DNA from: Marisediminitalea aggregata | GTDB lineage: Bacteria > Pseudomonadota > Gammaproteobacteria > Enterobacterales > Alteromonadaceae | NCBI RefSeq assembly: GCF_900129565.1 | Contig: NZ_FQWD01000001.1 | Span: forward strand, 744,001 to 808,000 | DNA: 64,000 nucleotides | Direction: 5' to 3' | Part shown: positions 1 to 7,547 of the stretch, piece by piece | How the letters are laid out: the number at the start of each line of letters is the position of its first letter | Position numbering within the stretch: the stretch's first letter is position 1 | Position numbers and translations under genes: made by a program | Notes under the pieces: model-generated | The model's input: the letters and a program-made list of their open reading frames with translations, nothing else | Database searches by the model: none | Told to the model about the DNA's origin: nothing

Positions 1-559
1 TCTGGATACCGCGGCGATCATGCAAGGCATGAAAGACGGTATGAACGACACGTTATTGTTCGAAACTGACGAAATTCAGCAATTGGCCCAAGCTGGCGAG
101 CAAGCTATGCGCGCCAAGCAACAGGAAATGGCAACACAGCTTGCAGAGGAAAACCTGGTAAAAGGTGCAGAATTCCTGGCTGAAAATGGCAAGAAAGACG
201 GTGTTGTCACCACTGAATCTGGCCTACAGTACGAAGTAATGGTTGCCGGTGAAGGCGCCAGCCCGGTTGCAACTGATACGGTAAAAGTACACTACAAAGG
301 TACTTTACTGGACGGCACTGAGTTCGATTCTTCTTACTCTCGCGGCGAACCTGCGGTATTCCCACTGAACCGTGTTATCCCTGGTTGGACGGAAGGTGTT
401 CAAACCATGAAAGAAGGCGGTAAAACCCGCTTCTTTATTCCTTCTGAACTGGCTTACGGCGAACGTGCTACAGGTAACATCACACCAAACTCTACATTGG
501 TATTTGAAGTAGAGTTGTTAGAAGTGGTGAAACCGGAAGCTGAGGCAGAGGGCGAGTAA
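1..559 (+). CDS. FKBP-type peptidyl-prolyl cis-trans isomerase, FklB/Mip-like (5' truncated)
   Basis: The open frame runs into the left edge with no start or stop before it (first full codon at base 2, reading L-D-T-A-A-I-M), so the N-terminus is missing. What remains is a charged helical dimerisation segment (roughly the first 65 residues, rich in Gln, Glu, Lys), then the link [10 protein letters not shown] and a full FKBP domain with [24 protein letters not shown] and LAYGERATG, all typical active-site stretches. This is the layout of the FKBP22/FklB and Mip families, which fold proteins by isomerising X-Pro bonds, in the cytoplasm (FklB) or periplasm (FkpA/Mip). The missing N-terminus would show whether a signal peptide exists, so location is open. 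It ends in an acidic tail and is followed by a clear terminator. Confidence 0.9.
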   Translation, partial: LDTAAIMQGMKDGMNDTLLFETDEIQQLAQAGEQAMRAKQQEMATQLAEENLVKGAEFLAENGKKDGVVTTESGLQYEVMVAGEGASPVATDTVKVHYKGTLLDGTEFDSSYSRGEPAVFPLNRVIPGWTEGVQTMKEGGKTRFFIPSELAYGERATGNITPNSTLVFEVELLEVVKPEAEAEGE

Positions 560-591
560 TAAGCCTGGCGTCACCAGTACCGAAAAAATGG

Positions 592-622
592 AAAAAGCCG
601 ACAGTAATATGTCGGCTTTTTT
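592..622 (+). terminator. Rho-independent terminator of the FKBP gene
   Basis: An 11-bp stem (592-602 with 611-621, core GCCGAC/GTCGGC) with an 8-base loop is followed by a run of six T. It lies 33 bases after the stop codon of the isomerase gene. Confidence 0.9.
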
Positions 623-851
623 ACAGCACCAGTCCCTGCTTGTCTGTGAGTCCCTACTTTTCTGCACCATTACAGCCTTAACGTTTAGGCCAATGGATGC
701 GCCCAAATAGTTATTCGGGCAATGTTTGTCAGACAGTGTTTGTTTGTCTCTATAAAGATAGTACAAGGCGCTGACTTATCCAGCGAAAAGTGGTCATTGT
801 TTAGGAATGATTCGTTCTAAAAACGACGTGTTTATAACGACAATAATGTCG

Positions 852-1136
852 TTAAGACAGGACGCTACGGCGGCGGTCAGGAGGCAGTTTGAATTTACCC
901 ACTTTTTGAAGAACCAGCTTGCCTAAGCGGTACATACCAAGACCCACCAGTATGGAAATAATGGTTTTGGTGTCCTCGTGTTGTGTCAGTGCTTCGATAG
1001 TTGTCAGAGCAAACATCAATACACCGGTAATCAGCAATACGAATCCCATTAACGCCAGGCCAAGCACACCCGCAGACGCATGCCGAAGCGATGACTCTGC
1101 ATTGTTTGGTTGCTCATTTTCAGTTGGTTGACGCAT
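852..1136 (-). CDS. Small membrane protein of unknown function
   Basis: This 94-residue protein is not recognised. A polar N-terminus (about 20 residues) is followed by a strong hydrophobic span (about residues 22-48, GVLGLALMGFVLLITGVLMF) and a second moderately hydrophobic stretch (about 58-75), then a basic C-terminus ending PPDRRR. This suggests a one- or two-pass inner membrane protein. A purine-rich GAAGAG sits just upstream of the ATG. A 6-bp inverted repeat (836-853) overlaps the stop codon but has no T-run, so it is not called as a terminator. The gene stands alone between the FKBP gene and greB and faces away from greB. It may be real but is supported only by composition and the membrane segment. 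Confidence 0.55.
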   Translation of the reverse strand: MRQPTENEQPNNAESSLRHASAGVLGLALMGFVLLITGVLMFALTTIEALTQHEDTKTIISILVGLGMYRLGKLVLQKVGKFKLPPDRRRSVLS

Positions 1137-1376
1137 AATCTCTTCAGTTCAGGTAAAGTCGATGCCAGTAATTCATTAGTCACTTCAAATGTGACATCGT
1201 TCAGTTAATTTACATTTTAGTTACATTAATCGACTTAGCAGCGAGCCACCATGGACCTTTAGTATAGATTGTAGTCATTAATGTGATTTATTCACCAAAG
1301 CTACAGCATTTGTCGCTAATATGCTACACAAGTTATCGTCTGTTTCCGGTATTTTTTTAACTTTTTATAACAACTT

Positions 1377-1865
1377 ATGGCAAAAACACCGTTAATTACC
1401 CGAAAGGGCTATCAAAAACTCCGTGATGAGTTGGATTACCTGTGGCGCGTAGAGCGTCCGGAGATCACCCGTAAGGTGACCTGGGCCGCCAGTTTGGGCG
1501 ACCGCAGTGAGAACGCTGACTACCAGTACAACAAAAAGAAGCTACGAGAAATCGACCGGCGTGTCAGATACCTTCGCAAGTGTCTGGAAAACCTTAAAGT
1601 GGTTGACTATCACCCTCAACAGGAAGGAAAGGTATTTTTCGGCGCATTTGTAGAGCTGGAAAATGACGACGGTAAAGTACTGACAATACGCATTGTAGGT
1701 TACGACGAAATCTTTGATCGCAAGGATGTGATCTCAGTGGATGCACCCATGGCCAGAGCCCTGATTGGCAAAGAAGCAGATGACGAGGTAACGGTGGTGA
1801 CTGAAGCGGGCCGTTTTGATTGGTGGATCAATAAAATATGGTACGACACCACTGACAAGATATAG
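1377..1865 (+). CDS. greB: Transcription elongation factor GreB
   Basis: GreB rescues backtracked RNA polymerase by stimulating cleavage of the 3' end of the nascent RNA through the secondary channel. The 162-residue length fits the family (about 158-160). The N-terminal coiled-coil domain (about residues 1-75) contains LITRKGYQKLRDEL and the tip sequence LGDRSENADYQ, whose acidic residues (D, E) coordinate the catalytic Mg2+ in Gre factors. The C-terminal FKBP-like domain carries FGAFVELEND and the conserved end FDWWINKIWY. The wider basic patch of the helical domain (RRVRYLRKCLENLKVV) favours GreB over GreA. The ATG at 1377 has only a weak ribosome binding site. The gene lies just upstream of tex, as in many gammaproteobacteria. 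Confidence 0.95.
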   Translation: MAKTPLITRKGYQKLRDELDYLWRVERPEITRKVTWAASLGDRSENADYQYNKKKLREIDRRVRYLRKCLENLKVVDYHPQQEGKVFFGAFVELENDDGKVLTIRIVGYDEIFDRKDVISVDAPMARALIGKEADDEVTVVTEAGRFDWWINKIWYDTTDKI

Positions 1866-2045
1866 GGCAAACCGATGTGACACCCGAGTATTCGATGCTA
1901 TACTCAGGCCCAAATATAACGGGCATAGCCTGTTGATTCGCCTATGAAGCAGTTAGAATTAGCAGCGTGTTGCTCAGTCTCACAACGATCGCATTAAGGT
2001 AGGAAAGGGTCACTTTCCATAACTATCGACTACCGCCTGAATTCC

Positions 2046-4382
2046 ATGATGATAACAAATACCATTGCCAACGAACTTGCCGTTAACCCTAAACAGGTTG
2101 AAGCCGCAGTAAAACTATTGGATGAAGGGGCTACCGTACCGTTCATAGCCCGTTACCGTAAAGAAGTTACGCAAGGACTGGACGACACCCAGTTGAGAAC
2201 GCTGGAACAGCGCCTGACATACCTGCGTGATTTGGAAGACCGTCGCCAGGTCATCATAAAGTCCATTTCCGAGCAGGGTAAGCTTACCGACGAGTTAGCC
2301 GCACAGATCCAGCAAGCAGACAACAAAACAACACTTGAAGACTTGTATCTGCCGTATAAGCCGCGTCGCCGGACTAAAGGCCAAATCGCCATCGAGGCTG
2401 GTCTGGAGCCACTGGCAGATGCGTTGTTCAACGATCCTACATTAAACCCTGAGAGCACCGCTGAAACTTACGTCACTGCCGACAACGGTGTAGCAGATAC
2501 CAAAGCAGCACTCGAAGGCGCACGTTATATCCTGATGGAGCGCTTCGCTGAAGACGCTGCGTTGCTGGCGAAAATCCGCCGTTATCTTAACGACAATGCG
2601 CATATCCGCAGTCGTGTTGTGGAAGGGCAGGAAACCGCCGCCGTAAAATACAGTGATTATTTTGATCACAGTGAAAAGCTGGCAAATGTACCGTCGCATC
2701 GCGCATTGGCGATGTTCCGCGGACGCAACGAAAGCATGCTCCACATTCAACTGGTTGCCGACCCGGGACAGGAAGAAGCACCAGGGCAAACCTCACACTG
2801 TGAACACTTAATTGCTGAGCACTACAATATCCGTAACCAGGGCCGCCCGGCAGATAGCTGGCTTGCACAGGTTGTGCAATGGACCTGGAAAATTAAAATC
2901 GCGCTGCACATGGAAACCGAATTGTTTGGTCAGCTGCGCGAAAAAGCCGAGGAAGAGGCCATCAACGTCTTTGCCAAGAACCTCAACGATCTGCTGATGG
3001 CTGCACCCGCCGGTGCAAAAGTCACTATGGGGCTGGATCCGGGTCTGCGTACCGGCGTGAAAGTCGCCATTGTGGATGCCACAGGTAAAGTAGTAGGTAC
3101 CACCACTATCTTCCCGCATGCGCCGCAAAACCAGTGGGATAAGTCCCAACGCACGCTGGCAAATCTGTGCAGACAACACAAAGTGGAATTAATCAGTATC
3201 GGTAACGGTACCGGTTCACGGGAAACCGATAAGCTGGTAGCCGAAATGCTAAAAGCAAACCCGGAACTGGGCGCGCAAAAGATCATGGTGAGCGAAGCAG
3301 GGGCTTCGGTTTACTCAGCGTCTGAACTGGCATCAAAAGAATTACCCGGGCTGGACGTGTCGCTTCGTGGTGCGGTATCTATCGCTCGTCGTCTGCAGGA
3401 TCCACTGGCAGAACTGGTTAAGATTGAGCCGAAAGCCATTGGGGTCGGTCAGTACCAGCACGACGTAAGCCAAAGCATGTTGGGCAAATCGCTGGATCAG
3501 GTTATTGAGGACTGCGTAAACGCGGTAGGTGTCGATGTGAATACCGCCTCTCCAGCACTGCTCAGCTACGTATCAGGCCTGAACAAAACTCTGGCTCAGA
3601 ACATTGTTAATTTCCGCGACGCCAACGGCGCATTTGCCAGCCGTAAAGACCTGAAATCTGTAGAGCGCCTGGGACCCAAAGCCTTTGAACAAGCCGCGGG
3701 ATTCCTGCGTATTGTGAACGGCACGAACCCGTTGGATGCGTCAGCGGTGCACCCGGAAGCCTACCCTGTGGTTGATGCTATCGTAAACACAGCTGCCGTA
3801 GCGGTAAATGACCTGATTGGTAATACGGACTTACTGCGCAAGCTCAACCCTGAAGAGTTCGTCAGCGACGCCTTTGGTGTCCCTACAGTGAAAGACATTT
3901 TCAAAGAACTGGATAAGCCTGGGCGCGACCCTCGTCCCGAGTTCAAAACCGCAGCCTTTAAAGAAGGTGTAGAAACCATCGCCGACCTGAAGCCCGGTAT
4001 GATTCTGGAAGGTGTAGTAAGCAACGTTGCAAACTTTGGTGCGTTCGTTGATGTTGGTGTGCATCAGGACGGTCTGGTACACATATCTGCGCTGACCAAC
4101 AAGTTTATCTCGGATCCGCGAGAAGTGGTGAAAGCGGGTGACATTGTTAAAGTGAAGGTGCTGGAAGTCGACACGCAGCGCAAGCGTATTTCTTTTACCA
4201 TGCGAATGGATGACACGCCGGCCCCACAGGCAAAAGGCAACAAGCCAGGTGGCAAACCAGCCAAATCAGGCGCTAAGCCAAGAGCCAGTAACAACCGCGG
4301 ACAGGGCAAACCGTCCTCGCAAGGTAATAGTGCGATGGGTAATGCTTTTGCCGATGCGTTTGCCAAAGCAAAACAAAAATAG
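2046..4382 (+). CDS. tex: Tex/YhgF RNA-binding transcription accessory protein
   Basis: Tex is a multi-domain nucleic-acid binding protein linked to transcription and RNA turnover in the cytoplasm. The 778 residues match E. coli YhgF (about 773). Order seen: N-terminal Tex domain ([20 protein letters not shown] near residue 33; [16 protein letters not shown] near 102), the YqgF-like fold ([19 protein letters not shown] near 325), helix-hairpin-helix segments ([45 protein letters not shown]), then an S1 domain ([26 protein letters not shown] near 655) and a basic Gly/Lys/Asn-rich tail that may add RNA affinity. Two Met codons open the frame (2046, 2049) and either may start. It is followed by a bidirectional terminator shared with the convergent metalloprotease gene. 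Confidence 0.95.
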   Translation: MMITNTIANELAVNPKQVEAAVKLLDEGATVPFIARYRKEVTQGLDDTQLRTLEQRLTYLRDLEDRRQVIIKSISEQGKLTDELAAQIQQADNKTTLEDLYLPYKPRRRTKGQIAIEAGLEPLADALFNDPTLNPESTAETYVTADNGVADTKAALEGARYILMERFAEDAALLAKIRRYLNDNAHIRSRVVEGQETAAVKYSDYFDHSEKLANVPSHRALAMFRGRNESMLHIQLVADPGQEEAPGQTSHCEHLIAEHYNIRNQGRPADSWLAQVVQWTWKIKIALHMETELFGQLREKAEEEAINVFAKNLNDLLMAAPAGAKVTMGLDPGLRTGVKVAIVDATGKVVGTTTIFPHAPQNQWDKSQRTLANLCRQHKVELISIGNGTGSRETDKLVAEMLKANPELGAQKIMVSEAGASVYSASELASKELPGLDVSLRGAVSIARRLQDPLAELVKIEPKAIGVGQYQHDVSQSMLGKSLDQVIEDCVNAVGVDVNTASPALLSYVSGLNKTLAQNIVNFRDANGAFASRKDLKSVERLGPKAFEQAAGFLRIVNGTNPLDASAVHPEAYPVVDAIVNTAAVAVNDLIGNTDLLRKLNPEEFVSDAFGVPTVKDIFKELDKPGRDPRPEFKTAAFKEGVETIADLKPGMILEGVVSNVANFGAFVDVGVHQDGLVHISALTNKFISDPREVVKAGDIVKVKVLEVDTQRKRISFTMRMDDTPAPQAKGNKPGGKPAKSGAKPRASNNRGQGKPSSQGNSAMGNAFADAFAKAKQK

Positions 4383-4395
4383 TTACACATAAACC

Positions 4396-4427
4396 AAAAA
4401 CGGGCCGTAAATACGGCCCGTTTTTTT
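4396..4427. terminator. Bidirectional terminator between tex and the metalloprotease unit
   Basis: The stem ACGGGCCGTA/TACGGCCCGT is flanked by five A on the left and seven T on the right. It therefore serves tex on the + strand and the convergent gene (stop at 4445) on the - strand. Confidence 0.92.
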
Positions 4428-4444
4428 ATGTTCAAAATTCACTA

Positions 4445-5359
4445 TTACGCTGTGGCAGAGAAGCCTTCAGTCATCGGTGAAGACACCGATTTATAGAAAC
4501 CGGCGATAACCTGATTGCGTTGCTGCATCTGCGACACGTTCACACTTTCTATGTCTAAGGAACGTCTGCCGCCGGCACTGCGCGGATCGATGTCGTTATC
4601 GACCGCTAATTCATCCAGCTTACGGGTCGGAATGTCAGCCGGAGCAACATCCACAATGTCCTCAAGGCTGGGGGGCTCCATTGCAGCATCGCTATCACTG
4701 CTAACCTCGTCATTGCGCTCTTTTGCCGCTTCAGCCCGGGCTTCAAACGCCAGTCGCGATGCTTCAGCAGCAACCTGTAAGTCCTGCGGTGACGGCTCAG
4801 CTGGCGCTAATGCCGCAGCACGCACCTGCTGCATTTTGCGGATCGTTTGTTCTGGTGTTGATTCGGCAGAAATATCAATAGAAACCTGACCTTCTACCGC
4901 GTAGCGCTGTCCATCTGGGCCTCGTTGAAATTCGTATTGCGGTGAACCCGCATACTGGCCACCAGTGGTGGCATGAGCCTGCTCGTGCGCACGCACTTCC
5001 TGGTCGCGCTGCTTGAGTGATTCAATTTCGCGTTGTTCAGCTTGTTGCTGCTGACGATCGCGTGCATCGTCCTTACCAGCACTCTCATCATCCGCATTGT
5101 CGAATTGTTGCTCTGCCGTGTTTTGGCTTTGCGCAGCCTGATTAGGCTGCGGTCTTTCATACGTGAGCGGCTGCGCTATTTTTACCGACGATTTTAATTT
5201 ATCCGACTCAGAGCCGAGGCCCTGCTCAGCACTGCCTTGTTTCGAATCAGACGCCTGAGGAATGGTCTCGCGGGTGAGATTATCCCGCCGGGCTGCCTCG
5301 GTATTCAGATTTGCCGTAGGAATGGCAAAGGTAGAAGGAATTGGCGTGACAATATTCAT
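4445..5359 (-). CDS. Putative metalloprotease of the SprA-related / CatA-like family
   Basis: The 304-residue protein has a long low-complexity, Gln/Glu/Ala-rich N-terminal half (about 1-115) followed by the conserved block EVRAHEQAHATTGGQYAGSP (about residues 121-140), which contains a zinc-protease HExxH motif (HEQAH). The block continues into YEFQRGPDGQRYAVEGQVSI, which is diagnostic of the SprA-related family (PF12118). No signal peptide is seen. Members often lie near motility or surface genes, but proteolysis has to my knowledge not been shown for most of them. It lies 5 bp downstream of the 110-residue gene at 5365 on the same strand, so the two probably form an operon. The protein ends with a short helical tail after a second acidic low-complexity stretch. 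Confidence 0.75.
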   Translation of the reverse strand: MNIVTPIPSTFAIPTANLNTEAARRDNLTRETIPQASDSKQGSAEQGLGSESDKLKSSVKIAQPLTYERPQPNQAAQSQNTAEQQFDNADDESAGKDDARDRQQQQAEQREIESLKQRDQEVRAHEQAHATTGGQYAGSPQYEFQRGPDGQRYAVEGQVSIDISAESTPEQTIRKMQQVRAAALAPAEPSPQDLQVAAEASRLAFEARAEAAKERNDEVSSDSDAAMEPPSLEDIVDVAPADIPTRKLDELAVDNDIDPRSAGGRRSLDIESVNVSQMQQRNQVIAGFYKSVSSPMTEGFSATA

Positions 5360-5364
5360 GATAA

Positions 5365-5697
5365 TCAGGCCAGCGTGTCGATAATTTTACCCACGGTGTC
5401 GTTTGCAACATCAATCACCTTGGCTGACGCCAACGCATTTTTACTGTACAACTGCATCGACAATAAATCAGAGGTGAGGCTATCGCCGCCAGAAGGCAAC
5501 AAGCGGGATGTATTCGACAGACTCTGCACTGCCGCATTGGCTAATAATTCAGTAGGACCGTTGGCGGCCACATCCTGCTGAGCCGAACGCTGGGCAATAT
5601 TAAGCGCAGACTGCGTCATGCCGTCAAACGACCGCTGCAATCCAAACTGACCAGAAATGATGGCCGAATTAATATTATTCGCAATTACCCCAGACAT
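5365..5697 (-). CDS. Small protein with a flagellar rod/hook-like C-terminus
   Basis: This 110-residue protein is not firmly identified. It opens with MSGVIANNINSAIISGQFGL, reminiscent of the N-terminal helix of axial flagellar proteins. It ends with SDLLSMQLYSKNALASAKVI followed by a short heptad helix, which resembles the C-terminal helix of FlgC/FlgG-type proteins, where an asparagine-rich 'SKNA' stretch is common. The middle is polar. The ATG at 5697 has a good ribosome binding site (GAGG, 6 bases away). The gene precedes the HExxH protein by 5 bp, and the pair probably acts together. It is much shorter than any real rod or hook protein and no flagellar genes flank it, so a role in flagella is only a guess. 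Confidence 0.65.
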   Translation of the reverse strand: MSGVIANNINSAIISGQFGLQRSFDGMTQSALNIAQRSAQQDVAANGPTELLANAAVQSLSNTSRLLPSGGDSLTSDLLSMQLYSKNALASAKVIDVANDTVGKIIDTLA

Positions 5698-5780
5698 ACA
5701 CTACCTCTACACTCTCATGGCTAATTATTAATCAATTTTGGCCATTTGAAAAGTTTTATGTCTGTTTATCGAGCGTAAAA

Positions 5781-5795
5781 CTGCACTGAATGCAG
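5781..5795 (-). terminator. Possible weak terminator downstream of bioH
   Basis: On the minus strand a 5-bp perfect stem CTGCA/TGCAG with loop TTCAG is followed by TTTTACG. The stem is short and the T-run is only four, so the call is tentative. Confidence 0.35.
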
Positions 5796-5832
5796 CGTAT
5801 TCTTTACAACATTGCAGCCCCGATGATCTGCG

Positions 5833-6648
5833 CTAACTGCAGCGTTTGTCTATTCTCGCCAGGTTATGTACAAAATTACTAATAATATCTGCAGTTTGCG
5901 TGGGATGACTAATAAACGGGGCATGTGCAGCATGCGGCATAACAACGGTATCTGCAGAAGGTTGTAGCTCGTGGATACGATCAATACCACTTGTGGGTAC
6001 CAAACTGTCCAACCGACCATACAGGCGCAAGGTAGGCTGGCTGATGCGCCCAATATCGGCGCGCAAGTCAACGCTTTGCAGGAGCTGAAGACCAGCCTCC
6101 AGCGCTTCCACCGACGGATTCGGCAGTGTTTTAACCTGCTGACGAATGGTTTTTACATCCTGTTTTGCGGTGGCGCTGCCCATGGCCTGGATCGCCAGAA
6201 AGCGATCAAGGGTCTTGTCGTAATCTCTGGCCAGCTGTTGACGAAACATCGCCAGTACCTCAGGCGCTATACCTGGCCAGCACTTATCAGCAACAAAATA
6301 AGGGGTAGAGGCTAGCGTCACAAGTCCGGCTACCCGTTCACTGTGATGGAGTGCAAGTTGTTGCGCTACTAGCCCACCGAGCGACCAACCCACGACAACG
6401 GCATCGTCAGGAAGTGCAGGGGCCACGGCATCTGCTAGCTGCTCCAGGGTGTACTCACTGGGCAATGTGTTGGCATTCGTACCAAAGCCCGGTAGACAGA
6501 TACGGGTAATACGAAATTGATTTTCGAAATAGGGCAAGAACTCCGTAAATACGGCACTGTTCATACCCCAACCGTGTATAAAAACCAGTTCTTTTCCCGA
6601 TCCCTGGGACAGGCTTTCAAGCCTCACATTAGTGTTATTCTCAACCAC
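5833..6648 (-). CDS. bioH: Pimeloyl-[acyl-carrier protein] methyl ester esterase BioH
   Basis: BioH hydrolyses pimeloyl-ACP methyl ester in the cytoplasm, ending the fatty-acid stage of biotin synthesis. The 271-residue alpha/beta hydrolase has the oxyanion segment FIHGWGMN (about 23-30), the nucleophile elbow VGWSLGG (Ser89), Asp214 in GRLDSLVP and His242 in PHAAHAPFISHP, all in family positions. Length is close to E. coli BioH (256). The start is a GTG at 6646-6648 with GAGGAAG seven bases upstream. The neighbourhood bioH-comF(gntX)-nfuA is conserved in gammaproteobacteria, which strengthens the name. The divergent comF start codon is only 30 bp away, so each promoter must lie inside the other gene or the two leaders are extremely short. 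Confidence 0.92.
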   Translation of the reverse strand: MVENNTNVRLESLSQGSGKELVFIHGWGMNSAVFTEFLPYFENQFRITRICLPGFGTNANTLPSEYTLEQLADAVAPALPDDAVVVGWSLGGLVAQQLALHHSERVAGLVTLASTPYFVADKCWPGIAPEVLAMFRQQLARDYDKTLDRFLAIQAMGSATAKQDVKTIRQQVKTLPNPSVEALEAGLQLLQSVDLRADIGRISQPTLRLYGRLDSLVPTSGIDRIHELQPSADTVVMPHAAHAPFISHPTQTADIISNFVHNLARIDKRCS

Positions 6649-6678
6649 GCAATGGCTTCCTCTTGAAGGTTTAGAAAA

Positions 6679-7461
6679 GTGTACCTGAGCAAATTAAAAA
6701 GCGGAATAAAAGATTTCACTTCATCGGTTCAGCGCATTCCGCAGTGCTTGCCGGACAGCCATTGCTATCTGTGCCAGCAGCCCACACAAAGGCTGATATG
6801 TGAAGTATGCGAACAAGACTGTTTGTTCTTTAATACGCCGGTACTCCCTGATAATTTGCTGCTCTGGCCGCCAATCAAAAAAGGCTTGGTATCAGGGCGC
6901 TACACTTCAGTGCATGCCTGTAGTTACTATCAGTGGCCAATGGATCATCTTATCAACCAGTATAAAAACGGTCACCCGCAGCTAACCCAGACGCTGGCTG
7001 ACTGGTTTGTCGCTTATGCACTGCCCTCGGACCCATTCCTGCCGGACTGCATACTGCCAGTACCCACCTCTTCCTGGCGCTTTGCCAGACGGCGCTACCA
7101 CCAGACCTTATTGTTAGCGAATGCAATAGGACGCCGTTTATCCATTCCGGTGCATGCCAACTGGGCGTCCAGACGCAGCTTTCAACGTAAACAGCAATCA
7201 TTGGGAAGGCGGGAACGACTTAACAATTTGAAACGGGCTTTCGCCCTGAGTAAGGACCCTTTGCCCTCGCGAGTGGCGATTCTGGATGATGTAGTGACAA
7301 CCGGGGCAACTGCCGCTGCATTAAGCAATATGATCTATTCAGCCTACCCCGAAACCTCAGTAGCACTGTGGGCCCTTGCCATTACACCAGCCAAAGCCGA
7401 CCCTGGTGCGCTGGTATCCGGCCAGATCCGTCAGCAACGTGTGTTGCTGCAGCAATATTAG
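6679..7461 (+). CDS. comF: ComF/GntX family phosphoribosyltransferase-like protein
   Basis: This 260-residue protein has an N-terminal zinc-finger-like region with two Cys pairs (CYLCQQP and CEVCEQDC, about residues 29-50). It has a C-terminal phosphoribosyltransferase-like domain with the PRPP-loop sequence VAILDDVVTTGATAAA (about 200-215). ComF proteins are needed for DNA uptake in competent bacteria; the E. coli homologue GntX (YhgH) was linked to gluconate use. The start is a GTG at 6679 with GAAGG nine bases upstream. The strand-overlapping purine-rich stretch between the two start codons appears to supply ribosome binding sites to both comF and bioH. The convergent M14 peptidase gene ends 86 bp downstream. 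Confidence 0.88.
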   Translation: MYLSKLKSGIKDFTSSVQRIPQCLPDSHCYLCQQPTQRLICEVCEQDCLFFNTPVLPDNLLLWPPIKKGLVSGRYTSVHACSYYQWPMDHLINQYKNGHPQLTQTLADWFVAYALPSDPFLPDCILPVPTSSWRFARRRYHQTLLLANAIGRRLSIPVHANWASRRSFQRKQQSLGRRERLNNLKRAFALSKDPLPSRVAILDDVVTTGATAAALSNMIYSAYPETSVALWALAITPAKADPGALVSGQIRQQRVLLQQY

Positions 7462-7504
7462 TCCCTATTTTTAGGACCGTGTGTATGCTTTGGGATAAAT
7501 GACG

Positions 7505-7534
7505 CTGCGCCTCACCCAGGGTGGTAAAGCGCAG
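7505..7534. repeat. Inverted repeat between comF and the M14 peptidase gene
   Basis: CTGCGC (7505-7510) pairs perfectly with GCGCAG (7529-7534), and the loop holds a second small stem (ACCC/GGGT). There is no T-run, so it may be a transcript-end structure for the two convergent genes rather than a classical terminator. Confidence 0.45.
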
Positions 7535-7547
7535 TGCTGAAGGGTGA

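Noticed and set aside
518-766. A minus-strand open frame of 82 codons over the FKBP 3' end and terminator
   Set aside because: It overlaps a certain gene and a strong terminator, has no ribosome binding site, and reads as random Cys/Ser-rich sequence.
836-853. AACGAC/GTCGTT inverted repeat as a terminator of the small membrane gene
   Set aside because: It overlaps the stop codon and has no T-run.
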